Positions 1-11,432 of a stretch of 64,000 bases of DNA are shown piece by piece; within the stretch, counting starts at the first letter, position 1, and every line of letters begins with the position of its first letter. Position numbers and translations under genes: made by a program. This stretch comes from Heterobilharzia americana (Eukaryota; Platyhelminthes; Trematoda; Strigeidida; Schistosomatidae): contig OX104127.1 of assembly GCA_944470555.2 (NCBI GenBank), positions 130,077,113 to 130,141,112 of the forward strand, read 5' to 3'. Under the pieces are notes generated by a model. That model saw only the letters and a list, made by a program, of their open reading frames with translations, did not search any database and was not told the DNA's origin.

Positions 1-1639
1 CATGATGAAATGTTGTACATGACCTACTAACGTTGGTTACTGCTTTGATTTTGAAATGTTAATCACATTTTTTTTGCAAAAAAATAAAACCTCAAAGCTT
101 GGAGAACACCAAACAACTGCCGAAAATGTAGGTGATGGACATTTTCTGTTTCATATGGGAATATATACCTGAAAGGTTTCTATACATTACAAACAGTAAT
201 GCTAAATATTATGGTCCGATATATTAACTTATACATCTTTTATGATCAACACTTCTATGCATAAATTTACTAAAATCTGGGCAAAACAGATATCAAGAAA
301 AAGAAAGTATCAATGTACATACACTAACGTATGCACAAATGTTACCTAATGCCATTGCTTATGATAATAAGCATCGTAAAGCAGTTATATTAAGGAAATG
401 AGTTATTAATTTATTGTAGAAAAGACTATGATGTTTAACTTTTCAATAGATGTACAACGTCTGTCAAAATTAAAGTGAAAATTCATCAGATAAAAAGTAC
501 TGGAAGGAAATATTCGTTGAAACATCAGAAGAAACTGGTATTCTTCTGAGGTGCAAAAGTAGTTGAATTTTTTTATTACAATAGAATTTAGTTAGGTCAA
601 TTTGAAACTGATGAAACTGTTCCTGTGCTAAGTTACGAAGAGGGTTAAGTTCCATAAAAGTGAAACCATTTTTGATTATAGATGCATTAAGACCTTTAGA
701 TGAGCATTTTTCGAATTGGTTGACAATGGAACACAAAATGTAAGCGGTTTTACTCTTTCGAGTTTGTTGATCGTATATACATTTATCTCTATTTTACTAT
801 CATATTTCTTTCCATAGACACTTAGCATTTCAACTCCTCATCTCAATCAACTTTGTTTTTCCGTATCCTACTACACGAAGATAAGGTTTGTGGCTGGAAG
901 CAGATAATAAGCTTACATCTATTTGAAGTACATAATGTTATACACTGTGAATATCTGGAAGCATCATGTTTGCTACTGAGCTGTTTTTTTTCACCAGCAC
1001 CACATTAATCCTCTTCTTTGGCAGCTGATAAGGCTGTAATAAGTAGAACATATTCTCGAGTCTTTCTTTTATTTATTTGTAATTCTATGCATCATTAGCG
1101 TCAAAAATATCATGGAAATGCTTTACGTGCAACACACACCATTTTCCCAACAATGATGAAAACTGATATGGCAAATAAACCGACTGCTTTTTTTCCAAGG
1201 CTTAAATTGCACATAGTTTTTGATACTGGACATGAAAAATAGTTTTGCCTTGAAAATTACTCTTCCTGTACCTCATTACTTCTGAACACTCTTCACTTAC
1301 CCTGAAGCATGAATATTCCACTATAGTATTGTCTTTCACCATAAAAAGCAATGCACATAATATTTATTCACAAGTTTGCTTGAAATGCTGGAGTAAAATG
1401 TTACAGGAAACTCATTCGTGACAGCCAACTGTCTTGGCTCTGATTCAGCATAAGCACAGAATTTATCGTGAAAAACTTACTGTAACTTCACAACAATTTC
1501 ACGTAGACGAAATAAACTGTGGGAAGCTTTTTGCAATACGGACAATCCCCAGGTATTATTGACGTTCCACAGATGATTATTTGAGAACCGAAGTTGAATT
1601 AGAAGTTTGCAGAGGTTTATTGATTTTAAGCTGATACCC
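1..1639. other. No gene recognised, AT-rich
   Basis: I see no domain, RNA gene or clear repeat. A minus-strand frame open from about 793 to 470 has a few cysteines, but it has a poor acceptor and resembles no family I know. Confidence 0.5.
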
Positions 1640-1945
1640 ATCACCGGCTGACATCATTCAAGGAACCGTTGGTAACCTGGAATCACTAGTCAGCTGTTTT
1701 TTCCTAGTGTGAGAATCCTCAGCACTGTGCACTTCTGACTCCGACAGGGATCTAGGCCACGACCTTCAAGTTTCTTGGCAGGCACGTTACGTGTGAACCA
1801 TGGGGTTGGAATCCAGTGGTCCTCTTGTGCTTGCTATGAAACCTGAAGTTCCTGAATTCAACCCCTTACAGATCTAGGAGTCCAAACTACTGTAGAGTTG
1901 CATACTAGAATGGAACAGCCGTCTAGCTCTCTCTGGTTTTAAATG
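1640..1945. repeat. tRNA-like short repeat, family C, inverted pair (decayed)
   Basis: The left arm (about 1640-1795) and the right arm (about 1800-1945) resemble the two arms of the palindromic element at 12892-13453. Shared landmarks are CAGCTGT...CTAGTGTGA and GGTTGGAATCCAGTGG, and near the right end GGAACAGCCGTCTAG...CTGGTTTT. The arms are diverged. The B-box-like GGAATCC pieces suggest an origin from a tRNA gene. Confidence 0.5.
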
Positions 1946-1954
1946 GTCCTATAA

Positions 1955-2392
1955 ATGACGTCGTTCCATGATAAATATTGTCAGTTGAATTTTGCCAGCC
2001 GCAACCTATTCTCCGCCTGCGTTAAAGACAAGCTTCCTCGTTTGGCCACCTCTATGTGCATCTACCAGTTCACCTGCTATCGTGGAGCAAGGTACATCGG
2101 CCATAGCCAGAGAATGCTTTCTACACGTATACGAGAACATGTTCCTGCTTGCTTTTATAAAGGTGAAAGAAAGTCTGTTAGAAGTTCGATTCTAGGACAT
2201 TTGATTGACTTCCATCACACAACAAACCCAAACAATAACTTTAAAATTATGTATCAAATTCGCCCAAACCTCCCACGTTCTCTTCGTTGTCAACTCCTTA
2301 AAACAGCGGAGGCTTTAGCTGTTTATGAAGTAAAACCTGATCTGTGTGTACAAAAGAAGTATGTGCAGTCAATGTCTTTACCATGGCCATAA
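1955..2392 (+). pseudogene. Penelope-like element, C-terminal GIY-YIG domain fragment
   Basis: The frame reads IYQFTCYRGARYIGHSQR, then STRIREHVP, SSILGHLIDFHH, a LLKTAEALAVYEVKPDLC segment, and ends VQSMSLPWP before TAA. This is the GIY-YIG-like endonuclease tail of Penelope-like reverse transcriptases, including the GARYIG core, the Arg and Glu of RIREH, the AEA motif, and the LCVQK...LPWP ending common in flukes. The reverse transcriptase itself is absent, so the copy is 5' truncated. Whether the true 5' limit is before 1955 is unclear; the methionine is not a native start. Confidence 0.85.
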
Positions 2393-2872
2393 CATTTTCC
2401 CACCCCATTAGCTCCCCCTCCCACTTTGTTAATTTAACCTTTGTATCCTTCCTTTATCACTATTATTCTTATTATAATCGTCTTCACTTCAACTAGTTTC
2501 CGGTGTTGTTTCACTTAATTGTCTTAATCCTTTTAGAAAACATTGACTTCATCTTGTCCAACTTGTCTAATCCTATTACATAATACTTAATTGATTTACC
2601 ATTTTCAACAATTTTTTCACCCCCCTCTGAGTCATATACTCTCTGTGTACCATTCCATATATTATATAATCTATTTGTTATCATTCGCGCTTCAATTGTT
2701 ATTATAATCACAAATGCTCATGTCATCATCCGCTCTATTATTATTGTCATCACCATATAGTGTTTAGTTTTCCTCACAGGATATAATTTTTTCTAAATGT
2801 CGTATATATATATGATTGTACAGCTTGAAAATAAATTCTTTGAAAAGAGTCTCTTCACTGAATATCTTGTCC
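2393..2872 (+). mobile_element. 3' non-coding tail of the Penelope-like copy
   Basis: It begins with a C-rich and T-rich stretch and ends in a segment (about 2770-2872) with AATAAA at 2831, a TATATATATATGAT tract and a CAGCTTGAAAATAAATTC landmark. The last part reappears in reverse complement at 63796-63912, which marks it as the conserved 3' end of the same family. Confidence 0.7.
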
Positions 2873-3936
2873 TGTATGTCGACATTGCCAGAAAAATCTT
2901 GCAAACAGTGTATACACGCTAAAAGAATGCTTAGTAATTGTATGTACTAATGTGAAGAAGACGATTTCATAACTGCCCAATTAGCCCGACTATACAATCA
3001 CAATGCATAAACTAAACTGATGTCAAAGAACAGAATGATTAACTAGCAAAGCTTGTCCCACTAGTTCATTTCAATTCTCAGCTATCAGGTTCAGTTTGTG
3101 ATTTTCACTCCAGTTGGACTATTGACCAAAGTAGAGTTTATTTGCACGGTGACTTTCTCTCTGTTGTATACAGACAGTACTTTCCTAATAACAGTAACCG
3201 TTTGTATGAATCCAAAAAATTTTTTATTGAAACTTGGTGAGAGAGATAAAATGGGCATATTCGTGTCAAAAGGTCATTGTATCATATCATAGTGAAACAC
3301 AACTGACACTGTATCTTGGTTTGTGTCCGTATAAAATTTACGATATGAATCATAACTTTCGCTCCTTTTTTATGATTTCGCTTTTTGTGTAGCCATATGT
3401 CTGGCCTTCATACTGACTTTGGTTTTAACCAAGTAAGTTGAGCCATATCAATTTCACACATTTTATTTCACAAATCTATTAGATTACTGACCTTATTTTA
3501 AATTCTGAGTTCCATAATAGCTTTTTAATACCTCTGTGGATTTTTTCGTGACTTTTCATTTGTGTAATGCGTATAAACCTGGTCTTTTCGTATGCTTTTC
3601 TACTTTCTTTGTTAATATAATATGTTACTGCACAATACTGATTTCTGCATGCTTTAACGACTAAGCGAATTTTCTTTCAGTGACCTAAATTATGCTTGAA
3701 TTTCTATTATCATTTTTATATTTTGACACCTAATGAAAAACCCACGAACTAAAATGGTTCCAACCATTCTGCTTAAATAATTGTTCTTACTGTGTTCAAG
3801 TATGAAAACGGAAATATGTCTGGTAAAATTAAGAAACTTGACCGATCTGCAAAAAGAATATTTTACTACTGCCCATTTTATTATAATTTCTAAAATATTC
3901 CAGGCGTCTAATTACGAAAATAAGTTATCGTTCAAT
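2873..3936. other. No gene recognised
   Basis: AT-rich sequence between the Penelope-like tail and RTE copy 1. Short open frames are present on both strands, without motifs. Confidence 0.45.
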
Positions 3937-3952
3937 AGGTTGGACAGAAAAC
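3937..3952 (+). repeat. Target site duplication, left of RTE copy 1
   Basis: The 16-base AGGTTGGACAGAAAAC matches 7374-7389 with one mismatch (AGGTCGGACAGAAAAC). These flank the element exactly, as expected for target-primed insertion. Confidence 0.85.
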
Positions 3953-4191
3953 CCTCCTGGTTAACTAGTTCACTAGTTACTAGCCGGTCCTAAGCCCCCA
4001 TAAAGAGGGAAGGTTGGCCATACGGCTAGCAACCCTACCACGGAAAACAAATATAACCGCTAAACAAACTTCAAAGCACAAACAAAACATAAAACATAAT
4101 AACAAAATTACTCATCGCTGAAATCGGAGAGACGAAATAACGCCAGTTGGTGAAGGCCTTCAGGAAGCCAATTGGCCCACGTGTCTTCTCT

Positions 4192-4921
4192 CTCTCGATC
4201 AAAGAGAAAGTAAACGTGGTGACATGGAATGTCCACACAATTTCTGGACCCAGCAAGGCAGCCCAGATTGCAAACGAGATGAGAAGGTATCACATTGAAG
4301 TGCTTGGAATTTGCGAAAGCAGATGGAATGGGAGTGGACTCTCCAAACTGTCAACTGGAGAATCAATAATCTACTCCGATATTGTCACACAGACGACAAC
4401 CACGAGCACACTGTGTTTTGGAGTGGCTATCGTGATACCTCCAACAGCATCGAAGACCCGCACGCAGTGGGAAGCAATCTCCCTCTGCATCACGATCAGG
4501 ATCATGACAGCAAGGTTCAACTCAAAAGGAAGGAAGGTCACAATCATACAATGCGACTCCATGCACCTACAAATAATGCAGAGAAAGAGAAAAAGGAGGA
4601 ATTCCACACACAACTGCAATCAACACTGGAAAAGACCCACCCCAGTTGGCAACATCAAAATTCTAATGGGTGGGGTGACATGAATGCCAAACTGGGAGTA
4701 GACAACACAGGAAGAGAACTAACCATGGGTCGAGAAGCACTCGGTGAGGTGATGAACGAGAATGGAGAATTGTTTGCAGAATTCTGTGCATTCAATGATT
4801 TGGTGATTGGAGTCAGGCAGTGTGTTCAAGCACGAGGATATCCACAAAGCGAGCGACATGGATTTCACCAGACACCAGGACACACTAAAAATCAGGTCGA
4901 CTTCATCTCAATCTCAAGATA
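4192..4921 (+). pseudogene. RTE copy 1: broken AP-type endonuclease
   Basis: The first block reads VVTWNVHTISG and IEVLGICESRWNGSG, the start of an AP-like endonuclease with the N (WNVHT) and E (GICESRW) catalytic positions. The frame shifts at about 4550 into a second block with DMNAKLGVDNTGREL (the GDMNA metal-site motif), FCAFNDLVIG and NQVDFISISR, then a stop. A further shifted block after it has RRGADVGSDHYLVQG, the SDH catalytic motif. All key motifs are visible but spread over at least three frames. Confidence 0.85.
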
Positions 4922-5016
4922 ATGGAGACGCAGTCTACTTGACACAAGGTTAAGAAGAGGAGCAGATGTGGGTTCAGACCACTATCTAGTGCAAGGAACC
5001 TGCCTTCCAAATCAAG

Positions 5017-7350
5017 TTGAAAGCCTTCAAGGAAGCTGGTGATAGAGCGCAATTCAAATACATCACTCGAAAACTGAATGATGAGACTACAAGGGACATC
5101 TTCACGGCAGCCATCAAGACAAAATGGGAGATACCAAGCAACATCCCTGAAGAAACCTGTATGGAGGAACACTGGAAGTCTTTGAAAGCTATGTGGAAAG
5201 AAACCTGCACAGCCGTATTAGGAAGGAAGAAGAAAGAGGACAAGGAATGGATCTCGACGGATACATGGAAGCTGACAGAGCAGGGAGAGGAAGATGGCGA
5301 TGGTGAAGCAGAAGACAAACCAGTGCAAGGATGCTCAACGACAAGAGGAACTGAGCACAATATATAAAACACTACACTGGACAAAGAAGTGAAGAAGAGT
5401 GCACGCAAAGACTAAAGACACTTCTAGGAAACACTGGCAAGTGAAGCAGAACAGGCTGCAGGTAGGAAAGACAGAAACCTGACAACATTGTATCAAATAA
5501 CCAGGTTGCTACTATCTGGAAGGGAAGAGATCAACGCAGACGAAACCAATGAAAGGTGATGAAGGAAATTTAATTACGAAAGAAGAGAAACAAAGGAAAC
5601 AGTGGGCAGACCACTTCAAGAAGCTCTTGAATTGACCACCACCACCACCACCACCACCATCACCTGCACTTCGTCCAGTAATACCACCTACAGCCGCTGA
5701 ACTACCAGTGAACATAAATCCTCCAAACAAAAGTCGAAATCCTGAACGCCATAAAGCTACTGAAATGTGGGAAAGCAGCAGGACCAGATGGAATCCCGTC
5801 AGAAGCACTGAGAGCAGACGCAGAGACAACAGTGGACATGCTGACACCACTACTCCAGAAGGTGTGGAAGGAAGGAAGGTACCTGCCCATTGATTGTAAG
5901 AAGGGCTACCTTGCCAAACTCCCAAAGAAGGGAGACCTCAGTGTTTGCAAGAACCGACGCGGAATCACTCTCCTGTCCACCCCATGCAAGCAAAATATTA
6001 TGCCGCATCAACCTGGAGAGGTTGAAGGATGAGCTGGATGCAAAACTGCGACCGAAACAGGCAGGCTTCACGAAGTACAAATCATGTGTGGACCAAATTG
6101 CAACGCTACACTACGCGTCATCATAGAACAGAGTATAGAATGACAGTCAAATCCACACCTCAACTTCATCGACTTTGAGAAGCCTTTGACAGCGTCGACC
6201 GAGAGGTAATTTGGAAACTACTTCAATACTACGGAATACCACAAACCTTTATCAGCCTCATTCAACAACTATATGAAGACGCCACATACCAGCCAAGTAA
6301 TTCACAATGGGAAGCTCAGCTCAGTGATGCTTTTGAAGTGAAGACAGGAGTGAAACAAGGTTGCCTACTATCCCCCATGATATTCCTGATTGTGGTCGAC
6401 TGTGCTGGATCATGCAGCAGACAACAGTGGGGAGCTGTGAGAATAGGGGGATACACTGGATGGCTGGACTGCGGAAAAGAACCTAGAAGATCTGGATTTC
6501 GCCACCGATGACTCGTCCCTGATGTCACACAAACTTGAAGATCTACAGGCGGAAACTAACAAGTTGGCAGAAGAGGTAGCAAAGATAGGGCTTCAAGTGG
6601 ACGTAGAAAAAATAGAGGTGATGAAGATACCGCACCAAAAACTCCCACAACAACAACAACAACAAACTCCAATCACCATGAACGGGAGAAACTTAAAGGA
6701 AGTAACCTCCTTCATCTATCTAGGCAGCACTGTCTCAACTACAGGCGGCACAGGCACAGACGAGGATGTCAAAGTCAGCCAGGATCGGAAAAGCAAGACA
6801 GGCGTTCATCAGCCTGAAACCAGTGTGCAGATCTGCTTCACTGCACTCAACATGTGGAACAACATCCGGATTTTCAACACCAACCCTGTCAAGTCAGTGC
6901 TTCTGTGTGATTGTTGAGAGACTTGGCACGTTACGAAAGGGATATCCAATAAACTACAGATATTCATCAACAACTGCTTACGCTGGCTCGCTACTGAAGA
7001 TCAGATGGCCAGAATAATGAGAATAAGCAACAAGGAACTCTGGCTGGGTAACGAAACAACCAAGAACCTATCACCCAACAAATATGCAGTAGGAGGAAGT
7101 GGAGATGGATTGGAGTGGGCATACACTGAGAAGGTCGACTGGGGACATCACGCGTCAGGCCAGTTGCTCGAGTGGAACCCCCATGGTAAGCGACGAGTTG
7201 GGTGTCTGAGGTGAGAGTGACTTGGAGGAGATCGTGTGCGGAGCAAATGAGAGTTTGTGGACTGTCATGGATGCAGGTTGAAAATATTTCAGAGAACAGA
7301 GTTCACTGGCGATGTGCTACTGAAGCCTAATGTTCCATAAGGAACCCAAG
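5017..7350 (+). pseudogene. RTE copy 1: broken reverse transcriptase
   Basis: After a linker (KAFKEAGDRAQFKYITRK) come RT blocks in changing frames: LPKKGDLSVCKNRRGITLLS, LRPKQAGFTKYKSCVDQIAT, FIDFEKPFDSVDREVIWKLL (first catalytic Asp region), VKQGCLLSPMIFLIVVD, and at 6492-6512 DLDFATDD where FADD is expected. The thumb and C-terminal part follow (VTSFIYLGSTVSTTGG, RVHWRCATEA). A CCA repeat at about 5636-5660 sits in the linker. The element cannot encode a functional enzyme. Confidence 0.85.
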
Positions 7351-7373
7351 GGACTAATAGTAATAAAATAATA

Positions 7374-7389
7374 AGGTCGGACAGAAAAC
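7374..7389 (+). repeat. Target site duplication, right of RTE copy 1
   Basis: Partner of 3937-3952; one mismatch in 16. Confidence 0.85.
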
Positions 7390-7489
7390 AATGAACGTAA
7401 CATAAACCATATCTCACTGTGCAGTGGTTGCCAAGCAATTATTTACGCTATCAAACATGTCTACTCAAACTCACACAACAGTATAAGAG

Positions 7490-8545
7490 GTTGTGAAACG
7501 TTGTCAGATGAGCTGACGACAACTAGCGATGTCCGATAGAGATGCTCATTGTCACCATTGGTGTTTAACTTCGTCATAGACGTACCAATGGACAATCTTA
7601 GGTACGACTGACTTCATTGAGTTTGGCTGGCCTACTCTCTGAAGGTCATCTGGTTCACTATGAGTGTGCAGACGATGTAATCCTGCTAGGTGAAGACGCT
7701 GAAGCAATGCAGGGTCTTCTAGATGAGCTGAACAAAAATCTGAGTATGTTTGACGTCCATTGAGTGCCTCTGAAATGTACAATGATGCTTCAGGACTGGC
7801 TTGTAATTACTCCTAGTCTGATGATAGGGGTGAAGTGATGGAATGTATTAACCACTTTAAGTGGCAAGTTGAATAAGACAAATGGACTGGTCGGTGACGA
7901 AATCTCAGCTCGGATACAGGAAGCTCGTTTAGCATTTGAAAACTTGTGTCATCTGTGACGCTGACCAATGAGATATCTAGCTATCTACCAAAGAAAGAGT
8001 ATACTACTTTGCAGTTTGTTCTATCGTGTTATATGACGGAGAGATATGGCCATTGGAGGTAGAAGATAAGAAGGAACTACAGATCTAACATTGCTAACTT
8101 ATTACGCAATCATCATGTGAGCAATATAGAGGTTAAGCAGAAGATAGTGAGGAAAATAAAACATATTCTGTATATGCAAAACCATCCTTTATCTTGACAT
8201 ACAATGATGGTAGGTAAATTTGAATTAGTTTGGAAGAAGGCTCAGGTTGACCAGACGAAGACATTATATCAGTGCATTAAGTCTCTGATTGTTGATAGGC
8301 ACCATGCAGGGAGGTGTATAACACCTAATTAGTGTTCTCAAAACTATAAGAATCAATGATCGAGGACCCTCGATGACATCGCTGAAATTCGGTCATTGTG
8401 GTGCAGATGTACTCACCTTTTGACGTCTTCTAAAGCTTGAATATTATCACTAACCTTCGTCCTCATATTATTTATCCCTCCATATATCTATTTCCACTTT
8501 GATATAAGTTTCTCCACCCACTTCCTTTGTTGCGATTGATATATG
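7490..8545 (+). mobile_element. Remnant of a second RTE-like retrotransposon lineage (RT and 3' end)
   Basis: Translated pieces in shifting frames give SPLVFNFVID, then YECADDVILLGED at about 7657-7695 (the catalytic x-A-D-D box), ARIQEARLAFENL near 7915, and YYFAVCSIVLYDGEIWPLE near 8005. Such strings are typical of a schistosome RTE-type RT other than the three-copy family. Many stops and deletions show it is old. Its 3' non-coding end (about 8385-8545) resembles that at 15135-15310. The 5' limit is vague. Confidence 0.75.
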
Positions 8546-9366
8546 ACAATTTGAAGAAATCAACTTCCATGCGATGTTCTACCCCAATTTCTTCTGTCGC
8601 TGGAGATAACAGATTTAACCACATTGAGATAGTGCCATCCATTTATAATTAAGGACTCAGTACGTATAAATGTCATGGTACTGATGGGCATTGCACCATA
8701 AATGTGATTAGGAACAGCCATGTATATCAAGAAGACCACCTGATGGTCGTATTTGACTGCTTTGTGAAATTTCACATTGTAGTACAGACAGGTCATACTG
8801 CATATGAGAGGTAAAACTCAATGGAAATCCTAAATTTATTTGTACCTTGTTCTCAAAAGCAACACACTTCCAATTTCTGTCTGTCTGCACTTTAAAATAC
8901 TGAGTCGTTCTTTCTGATAATTAGTATGACACCATACATGAAGATCAATGTCTTTATTTAAGTACCCTAGAATATGAATTGAGAATAGTCAAATGAAACT
9001 AAAAGCCCATATCGCCATTTAACTTTTTTGAGCACTTTCAAAAGTTTCTTAATCAAATTAGAGTGAACACAGCCTCGTTTGCTAGTTCAGTTGTTAAGGT
9101 GATCAATTAATCATCCACAGAACCATAATGGATAGAATTTAATGCTATATCGTTTCTCGGCATCTATTCAAACTATTTGCAAACGAATAGTTTCTACTTG
9201 ATATTAAAATTGAGCTTAGACAGAGACTAAGAGAAAGTTAATTTTTCACAAACTACCAATGGAATGTTCTAGAGTAAGCGATAAACATTATAGCCTGAAA
9301 TGGTTACTTCCGAATCTTAAATTCCCACCTGTAATTTGAAAATATAACTGAAAGCGTATGACTGAA
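8546..9366. other. Intergenic, no gene recognised
   Basis: Lies between the old RTE remnant and the 3' end of the papilin-like gene. Only short frames without motifs. Confidence 0.45.
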
Positions 9367-9372
9367 TTTATT
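9367..9372 (-). promoter_or_regulatory. Candidate poly(A) signal of the papilin-like gene
   Basis: AATAAA on the minus strand, about 105 bases downstream of the TGA. This would give a short 3' UTR. The hexamer is frequent in AT-rich DNA, so position is the main support. Confidence 0.4.
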
Positions 9373-9477
9373 TAAACATGATATATGATATGGGAAAGAT
9401 AAATTAAAGTTTAAGATATGAATAATTTCTTAAACGACAAAATATTACATATATATACTACAAATGAATATTAGTAT

Positions 9478-9907
9478 TCATAAATTAACTTTAAAGTATT
9501 TTTCATCCCTTCCCCACATGTTTTCAATGCAGCAAAGAACAGTTTTTGTAATATTTTCCGAAGGCAAATAAGCCAACTTTACTGAATGAGGTTTCACAGG
9601 ATGGCAGTCACTCATATGCTTACATTGGAACCATTTAACTTGTCCTTTAGGTAAGCCTTCTTTAAATATTGGACAAGAAATTAAGTGCTGAGCAAGTAAA
9701 CCAGGTAAATTAAATCCTTTATTTTGAAATTCTGGAGGATAACCAATAGAGACATTGAATTCATGCATACTAGTGAAGTTGTTATTGTACTGAACTCCAC
9801 AGATCCATATTCCTGAATGGAGTTCAACATTCGCGCGTTCAATCACTAAATATTCTGAAGAAGCTTTAGAAATGAGCTCATTGAAATGTAGAATACCACC
9901 TGGCAAA
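9478..9907 (-). CDS. Last exon: end of Ig 2 and Ig-like domain 3
   Basis: The acceptor is a pyrimidine-rich TTCAG at 9909-9908 in phase 2, matching the previous donor; the exon ends at TGA 9480-9478. It completes Ig 2 (HFNELISKASSEYL, then LHSGIWICGVQ and FNVSIGYPPEF). It continues into a third Ig-like stretch: LLAQHLISCP, GQVKWFQC, and TVLCCIENMWGRDEKYFKV to the stop. Domain 3 has additional cysteines and a diverged GxYxC region. No C-terminal six-cysteine PLAC-type module follows, although many papilins end with one. Confidence 0.83.
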
Positions 9908-11120
9908 CTGAATTTCAAAGAGAATGTAAATAAAATGTTCAACTGTTTATCTGATAGCAACAAAGATAAACAATCCTAAATATATTTTCTCACAAATGGT
10001 TGTATCCTGTACAGGTTTAGTGTGAGCATCGATATAATTATCTTCAATCTATATGTCGACTGAAGAAAATTTTTGTGTCACCGGTGGTTAGCCTAGATTT
10101 ATTGTGTTGGCGTTTTCACTGGAAATGTTGTACAGCTGTATACTTGGTATTATTTCACTTTGTACTCTTCCCTTTTCATTAGAATGTATTTTAAATACCT
10201 TTTGATAAATGTTTGAAAAATGATAAATCGTCTTACTTCAGTATTTATATTCTTATTTCCTCTGATTGTTTTATATTTTTACGTCAGCTATTTCAGTCGG
10301 TGTTACGTGACATGTCATTAGTTTCTCTAATTTCTGTCGTTGACTCGTAGACGTAACAGTTAGTTCAGTGCTCACCTTTTCTTTTTTTAATTTCTTGCCT
10401 ATAATGTCTTTAAAGATCAACTAAAGGATGCCTTAGAAACCAGAATGACAATAAAGAAATAAGAATATATATTTGATATAAAGATCATCGATGGAGTCAA
10501 ATATTCTAACTGTACACAATTAAGATCTTATTTCCTGCAATAAATATCATAGTACTGCCTTGGAGCTTTACTGTATTCAGTGCTGATGTATAAATCCTCT
10601 CTAACTTATCACATTATCACTTAATCTCTTGTGGCGCTACTTACAAACTTGAAAACACTATCTATTCAAATATATAAACTAGTTTTACTGAGATCTCCTC
10701 ATCACTTGAAGAGATTTTAATCATTTTATTCAGCTATTCAAATGCATGAGTTTTTCAGATTCCTTTTATATGACACCTTGGTGTGTAAATGATGAATTCA
10801 AAGTCCAAAACAGTTTCTGCTGAATTATGATAAATTGAAGAAAGAAGAACGGGATCATTTAGCTGTCCTGGTTGTGCATTCAGTGTCTTATATATTTCGA
10901 AAAAAGGATCAGTGTCTTTTCAGATGCTGTACGATCTCTGAATGCATCATAAGATGATGGTTATTGTTAGATATACGACAATAAAATCTCAATTGCTAAC
11001 AAAGCTGAGACCTTATCAATCAGAGTTCCTCGAAACGTTTCTTAGTTGAAAGTTTGGTACATTAGATACTTTGGGGCAGATCAATTTGTGGAATACTATA
11101 TTTCATTGTCAATCACTTAC
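9908..11120 (-). other. Intron between the last two exons
   Basis: About 1.2 kb of AT-rich sequence. I see no further exon or clear repeat in it. Confidence 0.6.
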
Positions 11121-11432
11121 TCGGCTCTTTTCCATATGATCGGTTTTGAATATTGGCTTATTGGACAATAAAGTAGAACCAATCCATCTTGTGGAACAAT
11201 AAGTGTTTTATGAAGAAGTACGGGATCCTGAGATTTTCTAGTTAATGTATCACTTTCTCCCATAGAAATTACATTCAAAATAATTGAAGACTTTGCAAGT
11301 ACTTTAAACTCTGGGTGAAAAGCTTCACAAATCCATCCACCTGTATGTACTTGGGTCTTAACAATTTGAAGCAATAAATGAGATATCCAAATATTTCTAG
11401 TCAATGGATGGCGATCAACTTCAACTGGATAT
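11121..11432 (-). CDS. Exon: second half of Ig 1 and first half of Ig 2
   Basis: Phase 2-2 exon with acceptor ATTTTCTAG at 11434-11433 and donor GTAAGT at 11120. The first part gives HLLLQIVKTQVHTGGWIC, where the Gly-Trp-Ile-Cys holds the place of the usual D-x-G-x-Y-x-C, then SSIILNVI, which ends Ig 1. After a linker, Ig 2 opens with LIVPQDGLVLLYC and KPIIWKR, again Cys then Trp. Splitting Ig domains in phase 2 between the Cys-Trp half and the second Cys half differs from the phase 1 Kunitz cassettes. Confidence 0.85.

Larger units (their letters stand above)
3953..7373 (+). mobile_element. RTE-clade (SR2-like) non-LTR retrotransposon, copy 1
   Basis: A near full-length element. It starts CCTGGTTAACTAGTTCACTAG, runs through endonuclease and reverse transcriptase regions, and ends with GGAACCCAAGGGACTAATAG and a TAATAAAATAA tail, which is the short A-rich simple-repeat 3' end of RTE elements. 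Multiple frameshifts and stops break the reading frame. Target site duplications flank it. It is the most diverged of three copies here and lies outside the host gene, beyond its 3' end. The family name is by resemblance to schistosome RTE elements and is not certain. Confidence 0.9.

Noticed and set aside
470..793. Minus-strand open frame with five cysteines and a possible phase 1 acceptor (AATAGAG at about 788)
   Set aside because: The acceptor lacks a pyrimidine tract, no domain is recognised, and the papilin-like gene already ends at 9478. It may be chance.
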